From Acidimicrobiales bacterium (GTDB taxonomy: Bacteria; Actinomycetota; Acidimicrobiia; Acidimicrobiales; Aldehydirespiratoraceae): a stretch of DNA of 64,000 nt. The DNA lies in assembly GCA_033344915.1 (NCBI GenBank), contig JAWPML010000001.1, positions 124,001 through 188,000 of the forward strand, written 5' to 3'. The translations under genes were made by a program, and so were the position numbers. Positions 1 to 7,980 of this stretch are shown one piece after another. The notes beneath the pieces were generated by a model. It searched no databases. It saw only the letters and a program-made list of their open reading frames with translations, and was not told the origin of the DNA. Position 1 is the stretch's first letter. Every line of letters begins with the position of its first letter.

Positions 1-2
1 GT

Positions 3-2960
3 TGGCTGCCGCACACCTTCGAAGGCACACATGGTGCTCGCATCGCGGTGACCGAGGGTGACCGCGCCGCGCAGATGAAGTGGATCAAGCAGGTCATCGA
101 CACGAGGGCGGAGGACGACCGTCGCGAGTCGACTCCCTTGCCCTTGCACGTCGTCGTGTTCGACGGGGTCGGATTGTTCGGGCCGGCCGAGTTGGCGGAG
201 GTGCTCGGTCGCGGGCCGGGGCAGGGCGTGATCGGTATCACGATCGACACGGCGATGGTGCCGGAGGGCACGCAGGCTCGGGTCACCGTCGGTGCCACCG
301 CGGAAGCCGGCGGGTACCAGAGCCGCGATCACGCCCTGATCGAGGACGTGGTGCTCGCCGAGATGTCACCGCTCGCGGCGGACGCGGCGGCCCGACGTCT
401 GGCCGGTCTGCTGCCGAGCGCCATGGACGACCCGTCGGGTGAAACCGGAGTGGTCCACCTCACGGAGCTGCTGGACCTCGACGGGATCGACGGCACCGAT
501 GTGGCCAACCGGTGGCGTGAACTGTCGCCCCGGACGAGCTCGGTCATCGGCGTCGCGTCGGATACGCCGATGACGGTCGACATCGACAAGGACGGTCCTC
601 ACGGTCTCGTGGGGGGCACGAGCGGAAGCGGCAAGACCGAGTTCCTCAAGACGCTGCTCGTGTCGTTGTGTCTCAACAACCATCCGGACGACCTGTCGAT
701 CGTGATCGTCGACTTCAAGGGCGGCGTCGACCATGAACACTCGAAGCTGTTGCCCCATGTGATCGATGTGGCGACGAACCTGGATCCGGACCTGTTCGTC
801 CGCACGATCCAGCTGCTCGACGCCGAACAGGAGCGGCGCCAGGCGCTCTTCTCTTCGGTGGGCGCAGCGAACCTCGACGCGTACCGATCAGCACGGGAAG
901 CCGATCCGACGCTCCCGCCGATCCCGCGCCTGCTGGTGATCGTGGACGAGTTCGGTCAGCTCCTCGCGAGCGAGGGCGGCAAGGAGCAGCTGAAGGAACT
1001 CGAGGGCCTCACCCGCATCGGTCGTGCCCTTGGCGTCCACCTGCTCCTCGTCACGCAGAACTTCGAGAACGCCCTACCGGCCCAGATCGACGCGAACGCC
1101 GGACTGCGGATCTGCCTCCGGGTCCAGAAGCCGGCCCACAGCAAGGTGGTCCTGGACTCGGCCGCCGCCGCGACGATTCCCGACTCGAAGATCGGTCGCG
1201 CGTTCTCGCGGATCCGGGGCCGCGATCTCGTGGAGTTCCAGACGGCGCGTGTCGCCGGGCGACGACGCGATCTCGCGGCCGCCGCCCCCGCCGTCACGGT
1301 GGGGTTGGTGCCGTTCGGCGCGCTGGCGGGCGTCGGGCCGAGTAGCCGGATCGAGGACCCACCGGCCCACGAGAGCGACATGTGGATGCTGATCGAGGCG
1401 ATCACCAGCGCCGCGGAGGCCACCGGATGGACGGAATCGGCCGTGCCGTGGCCCAGCTCGCTGGCGGCGACGGTCGGCTTCGCCGATCTCGCGCGCGACG
1501 CGCCCCCGGGCGAGATCCCGATCGGGCTGGCGGACGAGCCGGAGTGGCAGCGGCAGACCGTGGCGACGCTCGACGAGCGTGTCGAACAGCTCCTGTTCCT
1601 CGGGGGCGGAGAAGCCGCGCTACCGGACGTGCTCACCAACTACGCGATGTCCCTGGCGCTGTTGCGCTCGCCCGACGACCTGCACATCTACGCAATCGAT
1701 CTCCTCGGCCGCGGTGTCGGACGGCTCGCTTCGCTTCCTCACACCGGTGCGGTCGTGTCGCGCAACGACGCGATGGGGCTTCGGCTCCTCCAGTGGTTGG
1801 GACAGACGGCAGCGGCGAGGCGGTCCATCTACTCGTCGTCGGGCGCGTCGACCCTGTGGGATCACTGCGACGTCACCGGCACGGAGATGCCGCCTCGGAT
1901 CGTGCTGATCGTCAACGGGGCCGAGCGACTCCTCATGTCGGGCGAGGCCCAGACGAGTCCGTTGCTCGGTCCGCTGTTGGCGCTGCTCAGTGAGTCCGTC
2001 GGCACCGGCATCCAGATCGTCGTCGCCGGCGCGCCGTCCGTCGGCCACAACCGTCTCGGTACCGGCATCACCCGTCGCTTCGTGTTCAACGTCTCGGATC
2101 GCTCCGAGACGCAGGCCCTCGGCGTGCCCCGTGCCCTCGCGGCAGAACTGTCGGTGCCGCGGCGCGCGGTCGATGTCGCCCGTGGGCTCGTGGTGCAGTT
2201 CGCGGACTTCGGCGACGAGGACCGTTCCGAACGAGAGGTGCTCGATGCGGCGGTGGGCGCCTTGCAGACCCGATTCGAGGGCGCCCTCCGTCGGCCTCCC
2301 CACCGGTTCGTGGAGGTGCCCTGGCCGATGCCGATGGTTGTGGCACCACCCCTCGACCCGCGACCGGACGGCTATCTGCGACCAGTACCGGTCGGCGTCG
2401 ACACGGAGACGGGTCAGTGGCTGTGGATCGACGCCGAAGAGGACGGGCCGGTCCTCGGTGTCGCCGGGCCCGCGAAGAGTGGCCGGTCGTCGACACTGCT
2501 CGCGCTCGGCCAGTTGGCGGCACAGGAAGGCTGGCGGGTGATCGCCGCGCCCGCTTCCAACCGGTCACCGCTCGCTCGGCCGGACACCCACTCGTTCGAG
2601 ATCCATCAGCCGGCCGGTTTGGCGACGCTCGTCGAACAGGCCGCGGCTGACGAGGCACTGTTCGTCCTCGTTGACGACGCCGCCCGCCTCGCGGAGGACG
2701 CCCCACTCGGTGACGTCATCGGTCGCGACGGGCCGACGGTTCTCGTACTCGCGGGGACGCCGGACTTCCTGGGGACCCGGGTGGGCGTGATGCGATCCGT
2801 GCAGATGAGCGCCGGTGTGGTGATCTCGCCGGGGAGCAGCTCGGACGGTGCCGCGTTCGGGCTGCGCCGGACGCCCCTGGACCCTGGGCTTCCCCGCGCC
2901 GGGCGAGGTCTCTTGATCGTCGCTGGGGAAGCGTTCCCGGTGCAGATCCCGCACGTCTGA
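3..2960 (+). CDS. FtsK/SpoIIIE (EccC-like) ATPase, 5' partial
   Basis: This is a multi-domain FtsK/SpoIIIE-type ATPase of the kind that powers type VII secretion or DNA pumping. The frame is open to the left edge of the window, so the GTG at 48 is probably internal and the N-terminus is missing. Counting from that GTG, an intact P-loop (GGTSGSGKTE, about residue 188) and Walker B (LLVIVDEFGQL, about 293) form the first ATPase domain. A second FtsK-like domain (about 510-700) has FLGGGEAALP where the P-loop should be and looks degenerate. A third carries GPAKSGRSST near residue 812. One active and two weaker ATPase modules in a row is the EccC arrangement, but no EsxA/EccB/EccD neighbour is visible, so a role in type VII secretion is inference. 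Confidence 0.85.
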   Translation, partial: WLPHTFEGTHGARIAVTEGDRAAQMKWIKQVIDTRAEDDRRESTPLPLHVVVFDGVGLFGPAELAEVLGRGPGQGVIGITIDTAMVPEGTQARVTVGATAEAGGYQSRDHALIEDVVLAEMSPLAADAAARRLAGLLPSAMDDPSGETGVVHLTELLDLDGIDGTDVANRWRELSPRTSSVIGVASDTPMTVDIDKDGPHGLVGGTSGSGKTEFLKTLLVSLCLNNHPDDLSIVIVDFKGGVDHEHSKLLPHVIDVATNLDPDLFVRTIQLLDAEQERRQALFSSVGAANLDAYRSAREADPTLPPIPRLLVIVDEFGQLLASEGGKEQLKELEGLTRIGRALGVHLLLVTQNFENALPAQIDANAGLRICLRVQKPAHSKVVLDSAAAATIPDSKIGRAFSRIRGRDLVEFQTARVAGRRRDLAAAAPAVTVGLVPFGALAGVGPSSRIEDPPAHESDMWMLIEAITSAAEATGWTESAVPWPSSLAATVGFADLARDAPPGEIPIGLADEPEWQRQTVATLDERVEQLLFLGGGEAALPDVLTNYAMSLALLRSPDDLHIYAIDLLGRGVGRLASLPHTGAVVSRNDAMGLRLLQWLGQTAAARRSIYSSSGASTLWDHCDVTGTEMPPRIVLIVNGAERLLMSGEAQTSPLLGPLLALLSESVGTGIQIVVAGAPSVGHNRLGTGITRRFVFNVSDRSETQALGVPRALAAELSVPRRAVDVARGLVVQFADFGDEDRSEREVLDAAVGALQTRFEGALRRPPHRFVEVPWPMPMVVAPPLDPRPDGYLRPVPVGVDTETGQWLWIDAEEDGPVLGVAGPAKSGRSSTLLALGQLAAQEGWRVIAAPASNRSPLARPDTHSFEIHQPAGLATLVEQAAADEALFVLVDDAARLAEDAPLGDVIGRDGPTVLVLAGTPDFLGTRVGVMRSVQMSAGVVISPGSSSDGAAFGLRRTPLDPGLPRAGRGLLIVAGEAFPVQIPHV

Positions 2961-2976
2961 GCGCGGCGGGCACCCG

Positions 2977-4119
2977 TTAGGACGCGAGCGGCCGGCGCAC
3001 GCCGAGATCGGCGCGGTCGGCGGCGCTCATGCCGGCACCGAAGCCGGTGTCGCTGAAGGCGCCCCGGCCGGCCCGCAGCTTCGACAGGCGCGGGAACGCG
3101 TCCTCGACCGCCGCCTCGACGGCTGCTTCGCGACGCACGAGTACCGGGGCGAGCGGTGACCCGTGGGCGGCCTCGGTCTGCGCCGATGCGGTGGACGATG
3201 CCTGCTCGAGCCGCTCGTGGACGCGGAAGGTGAAGCCGTCCAGGAAGCTGCGGCGGAACGCCTTGGTCTCCGCGGCGGTGGTGCGGTGATCGGGCTTCGC
3301 GGTCTGCATCGCCTGCACCGCCTGGACGAGCAGCGATGTGTAGAGCAGCTCGATGGCGCGGAGATCGATGGCGAACCCGAACACCGTGGCGAGGCCGAGG
3401 TGCTGGTGCAACACGGCCCGGCTGCGGTTCGCCCGGGCGATGATGGACAGCAGACCGAACTTCTCGCGCTCGTAGGGCCGGCTGACGGCGAGGCGGATGG
3501 CGTCGGGTGCGGTGTCGGCTCCGGACTCTTCTGTGCGGAGCGCGTCGGCGAGCGAGTACTCGGCGATCATCGCTTGGGCCTTCGCGGTGAACGCCTCCGC
3601 TTCGGCGTCGAACTCGCTCGCTTCCGCCTTCGCCAGCAGCCCCCGGACGCGGCGCAACACGTCCTCGTCCACCGGAGCCGGGTCGTGCGGGTCGGCGTCG
3701 GCGTTGCGGCGGCGGACCCGGCCGGCGGCTGCTTCGCCGGGGGCGGGGCCGAGGACGAGCAGTGGGGGGAGGAAACGCAGCTCGAGAAACACGTTGATCG
3801 CGTCGGAGTACAGCCGGCCGAGCTGGTCGGAGCGAAGCCAGTCACCGTCGCCGGCAACGGCCCGCACGGACGCCAGCTGCTCGCACCATCGGGGCGTGAG
3901 CCGGTCGTCGTAGCCGGCGCGTTCGTGTTGCAGCAGGATCAAGCCGGCGGTCATCGCCACGCAACGGGTCGGCTGTCGCACCGCGACGGCGGCGAGGATG
4001 TCGGCGGGCATCCAACCGCGGGCCCAGTGGTGGGCGAGCAGCTCGATGAGTTGCTTCTCGAGACCGGCGAGGTCTTCGGCGGGCGGGTCGAAGGATCGGT
4101 GGTTGGTGGTCATGGTCAC
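2977..4119 (-). CDS. DUF2786 domain protein
   Basis: A 380-residue soluble protein of unknown role. The stretch LLAKAEASEFDAEAEAFTAK (about residues 161-180), followed by AQAMIAEYSL, is the typical DUF2786 segment, a short helical domain common in actinobacterial and phage proteins. The N-terminal 140 residues are helical and Trp-rich; the C-terminal half is Ala/Glu-rich. The gene converges on the FtsK-like gene with only 16 nt between them. No catalytic motif is recognised. Family membership is fairly clear; function is not known. Confidence 0.75.
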   Translation of the reverse strand: MTMTTNHRSFDPPAEDLAGLEKQLIELLAHHWARGWMPADILAAVAVRQPTRCVAMTAGLILLQHERAGYDDRLTPRWCEQLASVRAVAGDGDWLRSDQLGRLYSDAINVFLELRFLPPLLVLGPAPGEAAAGRVRRRNADADPHDPAPVDEDVLRRVRGLLAKAEASEFDAEAEAFTAKAQAMIAEYSLADALRTEESGADTAPDAIRLAVSRPYEREKFGLLSIIARANRSRAVLHQHLGLATVFGFAIDLRAIELLYTSLLVQAVQAMQTAKPDHRTTAAETKAFRRSFLDGFTFRVHERLEQASSTASAQTEAAHGSPLAPVLVRREAAVEAAVEDAFPRLSKLRAGRGAFSDTGFGAGMSAADRADLGVRRPLAS

Positions 4120-4184
4120 ATGCTGTCGAGTGGGTGTGACATCGTCGGCCGACGTCCCCGCGGGGACGCCCTCTCGACTGGTTC

Positions 4185-4673
4185 TCAGCTGAACGCGCCG
4201 GCCGCGATCAGCGACGCGATCGTGCCGATCATGAACACGGCGAGGGTGATGGCGATCGTTGCCGCGCCCACGGTGACGGCTCGGCCGAGCAGCCGGATGT
4301 CGGTGGCCATGTCGTCCATGCGCACGGTCAGGCTCTGATGGACGCCGTCCATCCGCTCGCCGAACGTGTCCATGCGCTCCCCGAGCGTGTCCATCCGCTC
4401 GCTGAAGGTGTCCATGCGCTCCCCGAGCGTGTCCATGCGGACGCTGAGCCCGTCGACGCGTTCGCTGAGCCCGTCGACGCGTTCACTGAGCCCGTCGACG
4501 CGTTCGCTGAGCCCGTCGATCCGGCCGTCGAGGCGCGCGATGTCGTCCTTCGTCGCGAGCTCGTCCCAGTGCATCGGGGGCATGGACTCCATCATGGCAT
4601 CGGCAGCCTCCTCGTCCATCACCTCGATCAGGTACTGGCGGATGCGAAGTCGAGTGCTCTCACTTGCGGCCAT
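4185..4673 (-). CDS. Coiled-coil membrane protein A beside integrase
   Basis: A 162-residue protein with three parts. The N-terminal domain contains ADAMMESMPPMHWDELATKD (about 24-43). A heptad array follows, in which LSERVDG or close variants recur about ten times (about 48-115). A single C-terminal membrane helix ends the protein (about 132-155). The architecture resembles the DUF1640-like coiled-coil membrane proteins, but that link is inference. The start ATG sits behind AGAGGA. It is a clear paralogue of the gene at 5725-6168, with the integrase between the two. The heptad repeats are visible at DNA level as tandem 21-mers and may vary in number. Function unknown. Confidence 0.75.
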   Translation of the reverse strand: MAASESTRLRIRQYLIEVMDEEAADAMMESMPPMHWDELATKDDIARLDGRIDGLSERVDGLSERVDGLSERVDGLSVRMDTLGERMDTFSERMDTLGERMDTFGERMDGVHQSLTVRMDDMATDIRLLGRAVTVGAATIAITLAVFMIGTIASLIAAGAFS

Positions 4674-4721
4674 GGCTTCCTCTCATCATGGGAATCACGA
4701 GGGGAAGTGGTGGAGCCCACG

Positions 4722-5708
4722 CTACGGCGAGGGTGTGACGTCGACGGAGCCGTGAGCCGGACTCCGACGGGGTGCCGCGTACTCGCCCAGCCGTTGCATG
4801 ACGGCATCGCTCTCGTCCTCGAAGACGCCGCCGTAGACCCCGAGGATCAGCGCCGGGTTCGAGTGGCCGGCCCACTTGGCCGCGGCACGAGGTGACGCCA
4901 GCGAACGGCTCCACATCGCGACACACGTGTGGCGGAGATCGTGGATCCGGAGTCCGCTGAGTCCGGCGGCTTCGGTGGCCGGCTTCCAGACGCGTCGTCG
5001 GAAGTTTGCGTCGCCGAGTGGGTTGCCGTTCGGTGAGGTCCAGATCAGCTCGGTCGGTCCGATGCCCCGGTCCGAGATGTCGGCGACGAGCGCGTCCATC
5101 ACGAAGGCCGGGACCGGGACCGTCCGGCGACCGGCGCGCGACTTCGGCGGTCCGAAGGTCGGCGTGCCGTCGGGGCCGAGGGTCCGCGTCTCGGTGACGT
5201 CGATCGTGGCGGTCGTCGGGTGGACCCGCTGGGCCCGGAGGGCCGCGAGTTCGCCGTGGCGGAGTCCGGCGTAGGCGCCGACGAGGACGAAGGTGCGATA
5301 CGCCGCCGAGATCGTGGCGGCGAGCCGTTCGACCTCTGCGGCGTCGAGGAACCGGGGCTCCTTGTGGGGCACCTGGGGCAGCGAGAGCCCCCTCGCCGGG
5401 TTGTGTTCGAGCACCCGGGACCGCACCGCGATGTCGAGACTCTGGGCGAGGAGCCCCGCGGCCTTGCGGACGGTGCGAGGGGCCAGGTCGGTTGCCGCGA
5501 GCTCGGCGACGAACCGCTGGGCGTCGCGGAACCCGATCTCGTCGATGGGCACGTCGCCGAAGGACGGCTCGAGATGACACCGGAAGATCGACTCGTCGCG
5601 ACGGCGGGTCGCCGGTCGGACGCCGACTCTCGTTGTGATGAACTCGGCCCACCACTCGCGAAACGACGGCGCTGGTTCCGCGGGGAGGCCGCGCGATGGC
5701 GCGTCCAT
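4722..5708 (-). CDS. Tyrosine recombinase / integrase
   Basis: A 328-residue site-specific recombinase with a SAM-like core-binding domain at the N-terminus (about 14-100) and a complete tyrosine recombinase domain. The catalytic set is readable: Arg in AGLRHGE, Lys in PPKSRAGRR, HDLRHT supplying His and Arg, AGHSNPALIL supplying the second His, and the nucleophile in GVYGG. The protein is full length with no frameshift, so it is probably active. It marks the left side of the accessory region. No tRNA gene or att direct repeat was found next to it, so the attachment site is unknown. It is tightly flanked by two paralogous coiled-coil genes on the same strand, suggesting joint transcription. 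Confidence 0.93.
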   Translation of the reverse strand: MDAPSRGLPAEPAPSFREWWAEFITTRVGVRPATRRRDESIFRCHLEPSFGDVPIDEIGFRDAQRFVAELAATDLAPRTVRKAAGLLAQSLDIAVRSRVLEHNPARGLSLPQVPHKEPRFLDAAEVERLAATISAAYRTFVLVGAYAGLRHGELAALRAQRVHPTTATIDVTETRTLGPDGTPTFGPPKSRAGRRTVPVPAFVMDALVADISDRGIGPTELIWTSPNGNPLGDANFRRRVWKPATEAAGLSGLRIHDLRHTCVAMWSRSLASPRAAAKWAGHSNPALILGVYGGVFEDESDAVMQRLGEYAAPRRSPAHGSVDVTPSP

Positions 5709-5724
5709 GGCCGGCTGCGCCGGG

Positions 5725-6168
5725 TCAGGCGAGGGTGGTGGCCATCACCGCGACGACGCCGACGAACAGCGTCATCATGGCGAAGACAATCATGCGAGTC
5801 GTCTCGGCGTAGCGCACCGACAGCCGCCCTTCGAGCAGCGCCATCTCACCGGAGAAGCTGTGGAGACGGGCGTCGAGACGTTCGCCGAGCGCATCGATCC
5901 GGTTCTCCAGACGTTCGCCTTGGGCAGCCATGAGGCTTTCGAGACGTTCGGTTCTCGCGTCGAGATGCTCGAACCGCTCGCCGTGGTCGACGAGGGTCCG
6001 TTCGATGCGTTCGGTTCTCGCGTCGAGACGTTGAAGGTCGTCCTTGGTGGCGAGTTGGTCCCAACGCGTGGGCGGCATGGATTCCATCATGGCATCGGCC
6101 AGTTCGGCGTCAAGGAGCTCGGACAGGCGCCGGTGGAGACGGAGGCGTACAGGTTCGTCGACAGACAT
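5725..6168 (-). CDS. Coiled-coil membrane protein B, paralogue of 4185-4673
   Basis: A 147-residue protein starting at ATG 6168 behind GAGGG (6 nt spacing). A much longer upstream extension of the frame lacks coding character. It repeats the design of the 4185-4673 protein: an N-terminal domain with ADAMMESMPPTRWDQLATKD, a helical heptad region rich in LDARTERLE/LGERLDA, and one C-terminal membrane helix (about 120-142). The conserved block is about 80% identical between the two, while the coiled coils differ. It ends 16 nt before the integrase start. Function unknown. Confidence 0.75.
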   Translation of the reverse strand: MSVDEPVRLRLHRRLSELLDAELADAMMESMPPTRWDQLATKDDLQRLDARTERIERTLVDHGERFEHLDARTERLESLMAAQGERLENRIDALGERLDARLHSFSGEMALLEGRLSVRYAETTRMIVFAMMTLFVGVVAVMATTLA

Positions 6169-6313
6169 GTGTTCCCTCGGATCGGAGTGCACGAGGGGAA
6201 GTGACCGAGAACCTATGCGCCGGGTGTGACATGGGAGTCCGTTGCTGCGGTGGCGAGACTCGAGGGACAGCGATCGCATCGGTCGGTGTGAGAACACCGC
6301 GACACAGCAGCGA

Positions 6314-6342
6314 TTGGTTGGGGCGTAGCATCCTGCTACAGT
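6314..6342 (+). promoter_or_regulatory. Promoter of the ParD-like/zeta pair with overlapping operator
   Basis: TTGGTT (6314-6319) and TACAGT (6337-6342) are separated by exactly 17 nt and lie 27 nt before the antitoxin ATG. A perfect inverted repeat GTAGCA-TCC-TGCTAC (6325-6339) covers the 3' part of the spacer and enters the -10 box. That is where an autorepressing antitoxin would bind. An AGGAG ribosome site follows at 6359-6363. Confidence 0.6.
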
Positions 6343-6369
6343 CGTATCAGTCCAGTACAGGAGATTCTG

Positions 6370-6747
6370 ATGGCAAAGGGTGCCTCGACCCCCACCCGAG
6401 TGAACGCGGACGTTGCGGCGGCTGCTGCCGCGGTGGCGCCCGCCGAGAACCGGACGACAGCTGAGCAGATCAACTACTGGGTCAGGCTCGGCATGCAAGT
6501 CGAGCGGGCGGCGTCCGCCACCAGCCGACGTGTGCTGGCCGTCGTCGCCGGTGACGCCCAGTTCTCGACCCTCGACCCGCACGACCGAACAACCGCCCAC
6601 GCGTCGATCGATGCCCGGATGGCGGAGCGTGTCGCCGACCAGCGATTCGGGCCCGCCGCGCGCAAGGCGGGTCGCGTGACGGTGTCGATCGACGACGACG
6701 GCGCACTCGTCGAGATCGCGCCAGACGGTACTCGTCGGCTCCTGTGA
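6370..6747 (+). CDS. ParD-like antitoxin
   Basis: A 125-residue protein beginning at ATG 6370 with AGGAG 6 nt upstream. The segment AENRTTAEQINYWVRLGMQV (about 25-45) matches the ParD-like antitoxin family (PF11903 type), in which a short DNA-binding domain precedes a toxin-binding tail. The remainder is Ala-rich and ends in IAPDGTRRLL. The stop codon overlaps the GTG start of the zeta-type toxin gene (GTGA), the usual coupling of antitoxin and toxin. The inverted repeat in the promoter suggests autoregulation. The family call is by motif only. Confidence 0.75.
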   Translation: MAKGASTPTRVNADVAAAAAAVAPAENRTTAEQINYWVRLGMQVERAASATSRRVLAVVAGDAQFSTLDPHDRTTAHASIDARMAERVADQRFGPAARKAGRVTVSIDDDGALVEIAPDGTRRLL

Positions 6748-7313
6748 GCCGTCTCGACCTGATTGCAGGACCGAACGGCGCAGGAAAGACCACGCTCTAC
6801 GAGCAAGTGATCGCCCCTGACCGGCCTGGTCTGCCCTTCGTCAACGCAGACCGCATCGCACGCGAGCGATTCCCGGGCGCGGAAACAACGGAGGCCTACA
6901 AAGCTGCGGAGATCGCCGCGAAGGCGCGGGACGCGCTCATCGCCGCCCGCCTCGACTTCTGCACCGAAACCGTGTTCTCGCATGAGTCGAAGGTCGACCT
7001 GGTCGCGACCGCTTCTTCATCTGGCTACGACGTCGTCTTGCACGTGGTCATGATCCCTCTCCGTTTGTCTGGGCCCCGAGTCGCCGCTCGTGTCGCCAAC
7101 GGAGGACACGGCGTACCGGCCGAGAAGCTCGAGACGCGGTACGAGCGCCTCTGGCCGCTTGTCGTGGCCGCAGTGCCGCTGTGCCATCGTGCGGTGTTCT
7201 ACGACAACTCCGCAGACGCGGGCCCGCTCGAGGTCGGCTCCTACCGCTACGGCGTCCCCGACTACGAACCTCGGTGGCCCGCGTGGTCACCGGATCCAGT
7301 CCGAACACTCTGA
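6744..7313 (+). CDS. Zeta-toxin-like P-loop kinase
   Basis: A 189-residue P-loop protein of the zeta toxin family, which phosphorylates UDP-activated sugars or related nucleotides. Walker A is GPNGAGKTT (8-16). The Asp in FVNADRIARE and the segment LDFCTETVFSHESK occupy the substrate-site positions of the family. The ending FYDNSADAGPLEVG is also typical. The GTG start overlaps the antitoxin stop by 4 nt. With the upstream ParD-like gene it forms a complete toxin-antitoxin unit, the only intact one in the 6.3-9.2 kb stretch. The precise substrate cannot be told from sequence. Confidence 0.85.
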   Translation: MSRLDLIAGPNGAGKTTLYEQVIAPDRPGLPFVNADRIARERFPGAETTEAYKAAEIAAKARDALIAARLDFCTETVFSHESKVDLVATASSSGYDVVLHVVMIPLRLSGPRVAARVANGGHGVPAEKLETRYERLWPLVVAAVPLCHRAVFYDNSADAGPLEVGSYRYGVPDYEPRWPAWSPDPVRTL

Positions 7314-7342
7314 GCTCTCCGAGCTCTCCGAACGACGGACTC

Positions 7343-7582
7343 GTGTCCCGCCGGAGTGAGAGTCGACTGCTTCGGCGAGCGCGAGAACGCGCCGGGTACG
7401 CACAGTCGCTGCTCGCTCGCCTGTCCGGCGTGGCATAACCGAAGGTGAGCGCCTACGAATCGGGCCGCGAGTCGCCCACCACAAAGACGCTGGCGAAGCT
7501 TCTCGACGCGTGTCACCCCCCTTGGAGAAGATGGACTCAGTCAGCCACTCGACCAAGGAGCTATCGTGAACGCTGTGCCTGA
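7343..7582 (+). pseudogene. XRE-type HTH gene interrupted by a stop codon
   Basis: Read from GTG 7343, the frame encodes RRARERAGYAQSLLARLSGVA, then TAA at 7436-7438, then PKVSAYESGRESPTTKTLAK LLDA in the same frame. Together this is a complete XRE helix-turn-helix. In relatives the position of the TAA is normally Gln (SGVAQPxVSAYE), so a single CAA-to-TAA change explains the break. The gene starts about 30 nt after the zeta-like gene and its 3' end runs into the next small gene. Confidence 0.6.
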
Positions 7583-7763
7583 AGGCACGATCTGGACCAC
7601 AGATGAACTCCTGGCGATGACGCCAAACGAACGCCACGACGTTGTCAACGCTGGCATCGTTACGGATGTGCACGCGGTCCCGCCGGAGCTTCTCGAGCGT
7701 GCGCGCTCCGATATACGCGCCCACATCGCCGACGACGAGGCAGCGACTACCACCGAGCCGTGA
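7566..7763 (+). CDS. Small helical protein, first gene of a repeated two-gene module
   Basis: A 65-residue protein starting at GTG 7566 with AAGGAG 5 nt upstream. Its core (ELLAMTPNERHDVVNAGIVT, then LLERARSDIRAHIADDE) aligns with the 62-residue protein at 55767-55955 (EMEQMTPDERAQAVRDRQLQ, then FRDQVEATGRKLLEE). In both places a second gene of about 100 residues follows, overlapping or nearly touching. The arrangement looks like an antitoxin-toxin or adaptor pair, but neither family is recognised. Its partner here is frameshifted. Confidence 0.55.
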   Translation: MNAVPEGTIWTTDELLAMTPNERHDVVNAGIVTDVHAVPPELLERARSDIRAHIADDEAATTTEP

Positions 7764-7959
7764 ACACGCGGCGGCCGGTCAAGGTCGACGAGCGCTTCCT
7801 CGAACTTCTTGACACCCAACTCGGCAGTGAACGCGGCCCGAACGGCGAGCCTCGGCCACGGACTTCCTGCTCGTCGAGCTGCCGCCGATCGCGGAGCGGT
7901 TTGCGACCGCGTTCCATGAACTGATGACGCCAATTGCCGAACCGTTGTCATCGGTCAAT
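7760..7959 (+). pseudogene. Frameshifted second gene of the two-gene module
   Basis: GTG 7760 overlaps the stop of the preceding gene. The first part (VKVDERFLELLDTQL, then RGPNGEP) matches the 102-residue protein at 55959-56267 (VRVSSAFFEMLDLQL, then RGPNGEP). The next residues in frame are nonsense. Shifting by one base at about 7850 restores ATDFLLVELPPIAERFATAF, matching ATDFLVIDLPEIVDAFVVGF of the intact copy. A single lost base (CCT[T]CGG) explains it. The C-terminal half is absent; the following promoter and XRE gene begin instead. Confidence 0.6.
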
Positions 7960-7975
7960 GTATCGCTTACGATAC
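7945..7975 (+). promoter_or_regulatory. Leaderless promoter and operator of XRE antitoxin
   Basis: TTGTCA (7945-7950) and TACGAT (7968-7973) are 17 nt apart. The ATG at 7981 lies only 7 nt after the -10 box, so transcription would begin at or next to the start codon. A perfect inverted repeat GTATCG-CTTA-CGATAC (7960-7975) covers the -10 box, an ideal site for autorepression by the XRE protein it precedes. Confidence 0.6.
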
Positions 7976-7980
7976 GTTCG

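Noticed and set aside
3163-4338. 391-codon plus-strand open frame
   Set aside because: It is the complement of the DUF2786 gene and part of the coiled-coil gene; composition is Gly/Val/Arg-rich with no family resemblance.
4120-4800. tRNA gene or att site near the integrase
   Set aside because: No cloverleaf-like sequence and no matching direct repeat at a plausible far end was seen by eye; a dedicated search would be needed.
5725-6600. Long form of coiled-coil protein B (291 residues)
   Set aside because: The extra upstream part has no coding character and covers the promoter region of the ParD-like gene; ATG 6168 has a good ribosome site and matches the paralogue's start.
7181-7438. 85-codon open frame as an independent gene
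   Set aside because: Its first half lies in the zeta-like gene in another frame; only its last part belongs to the interrupted XRE gene, annotated as a pseudogene.
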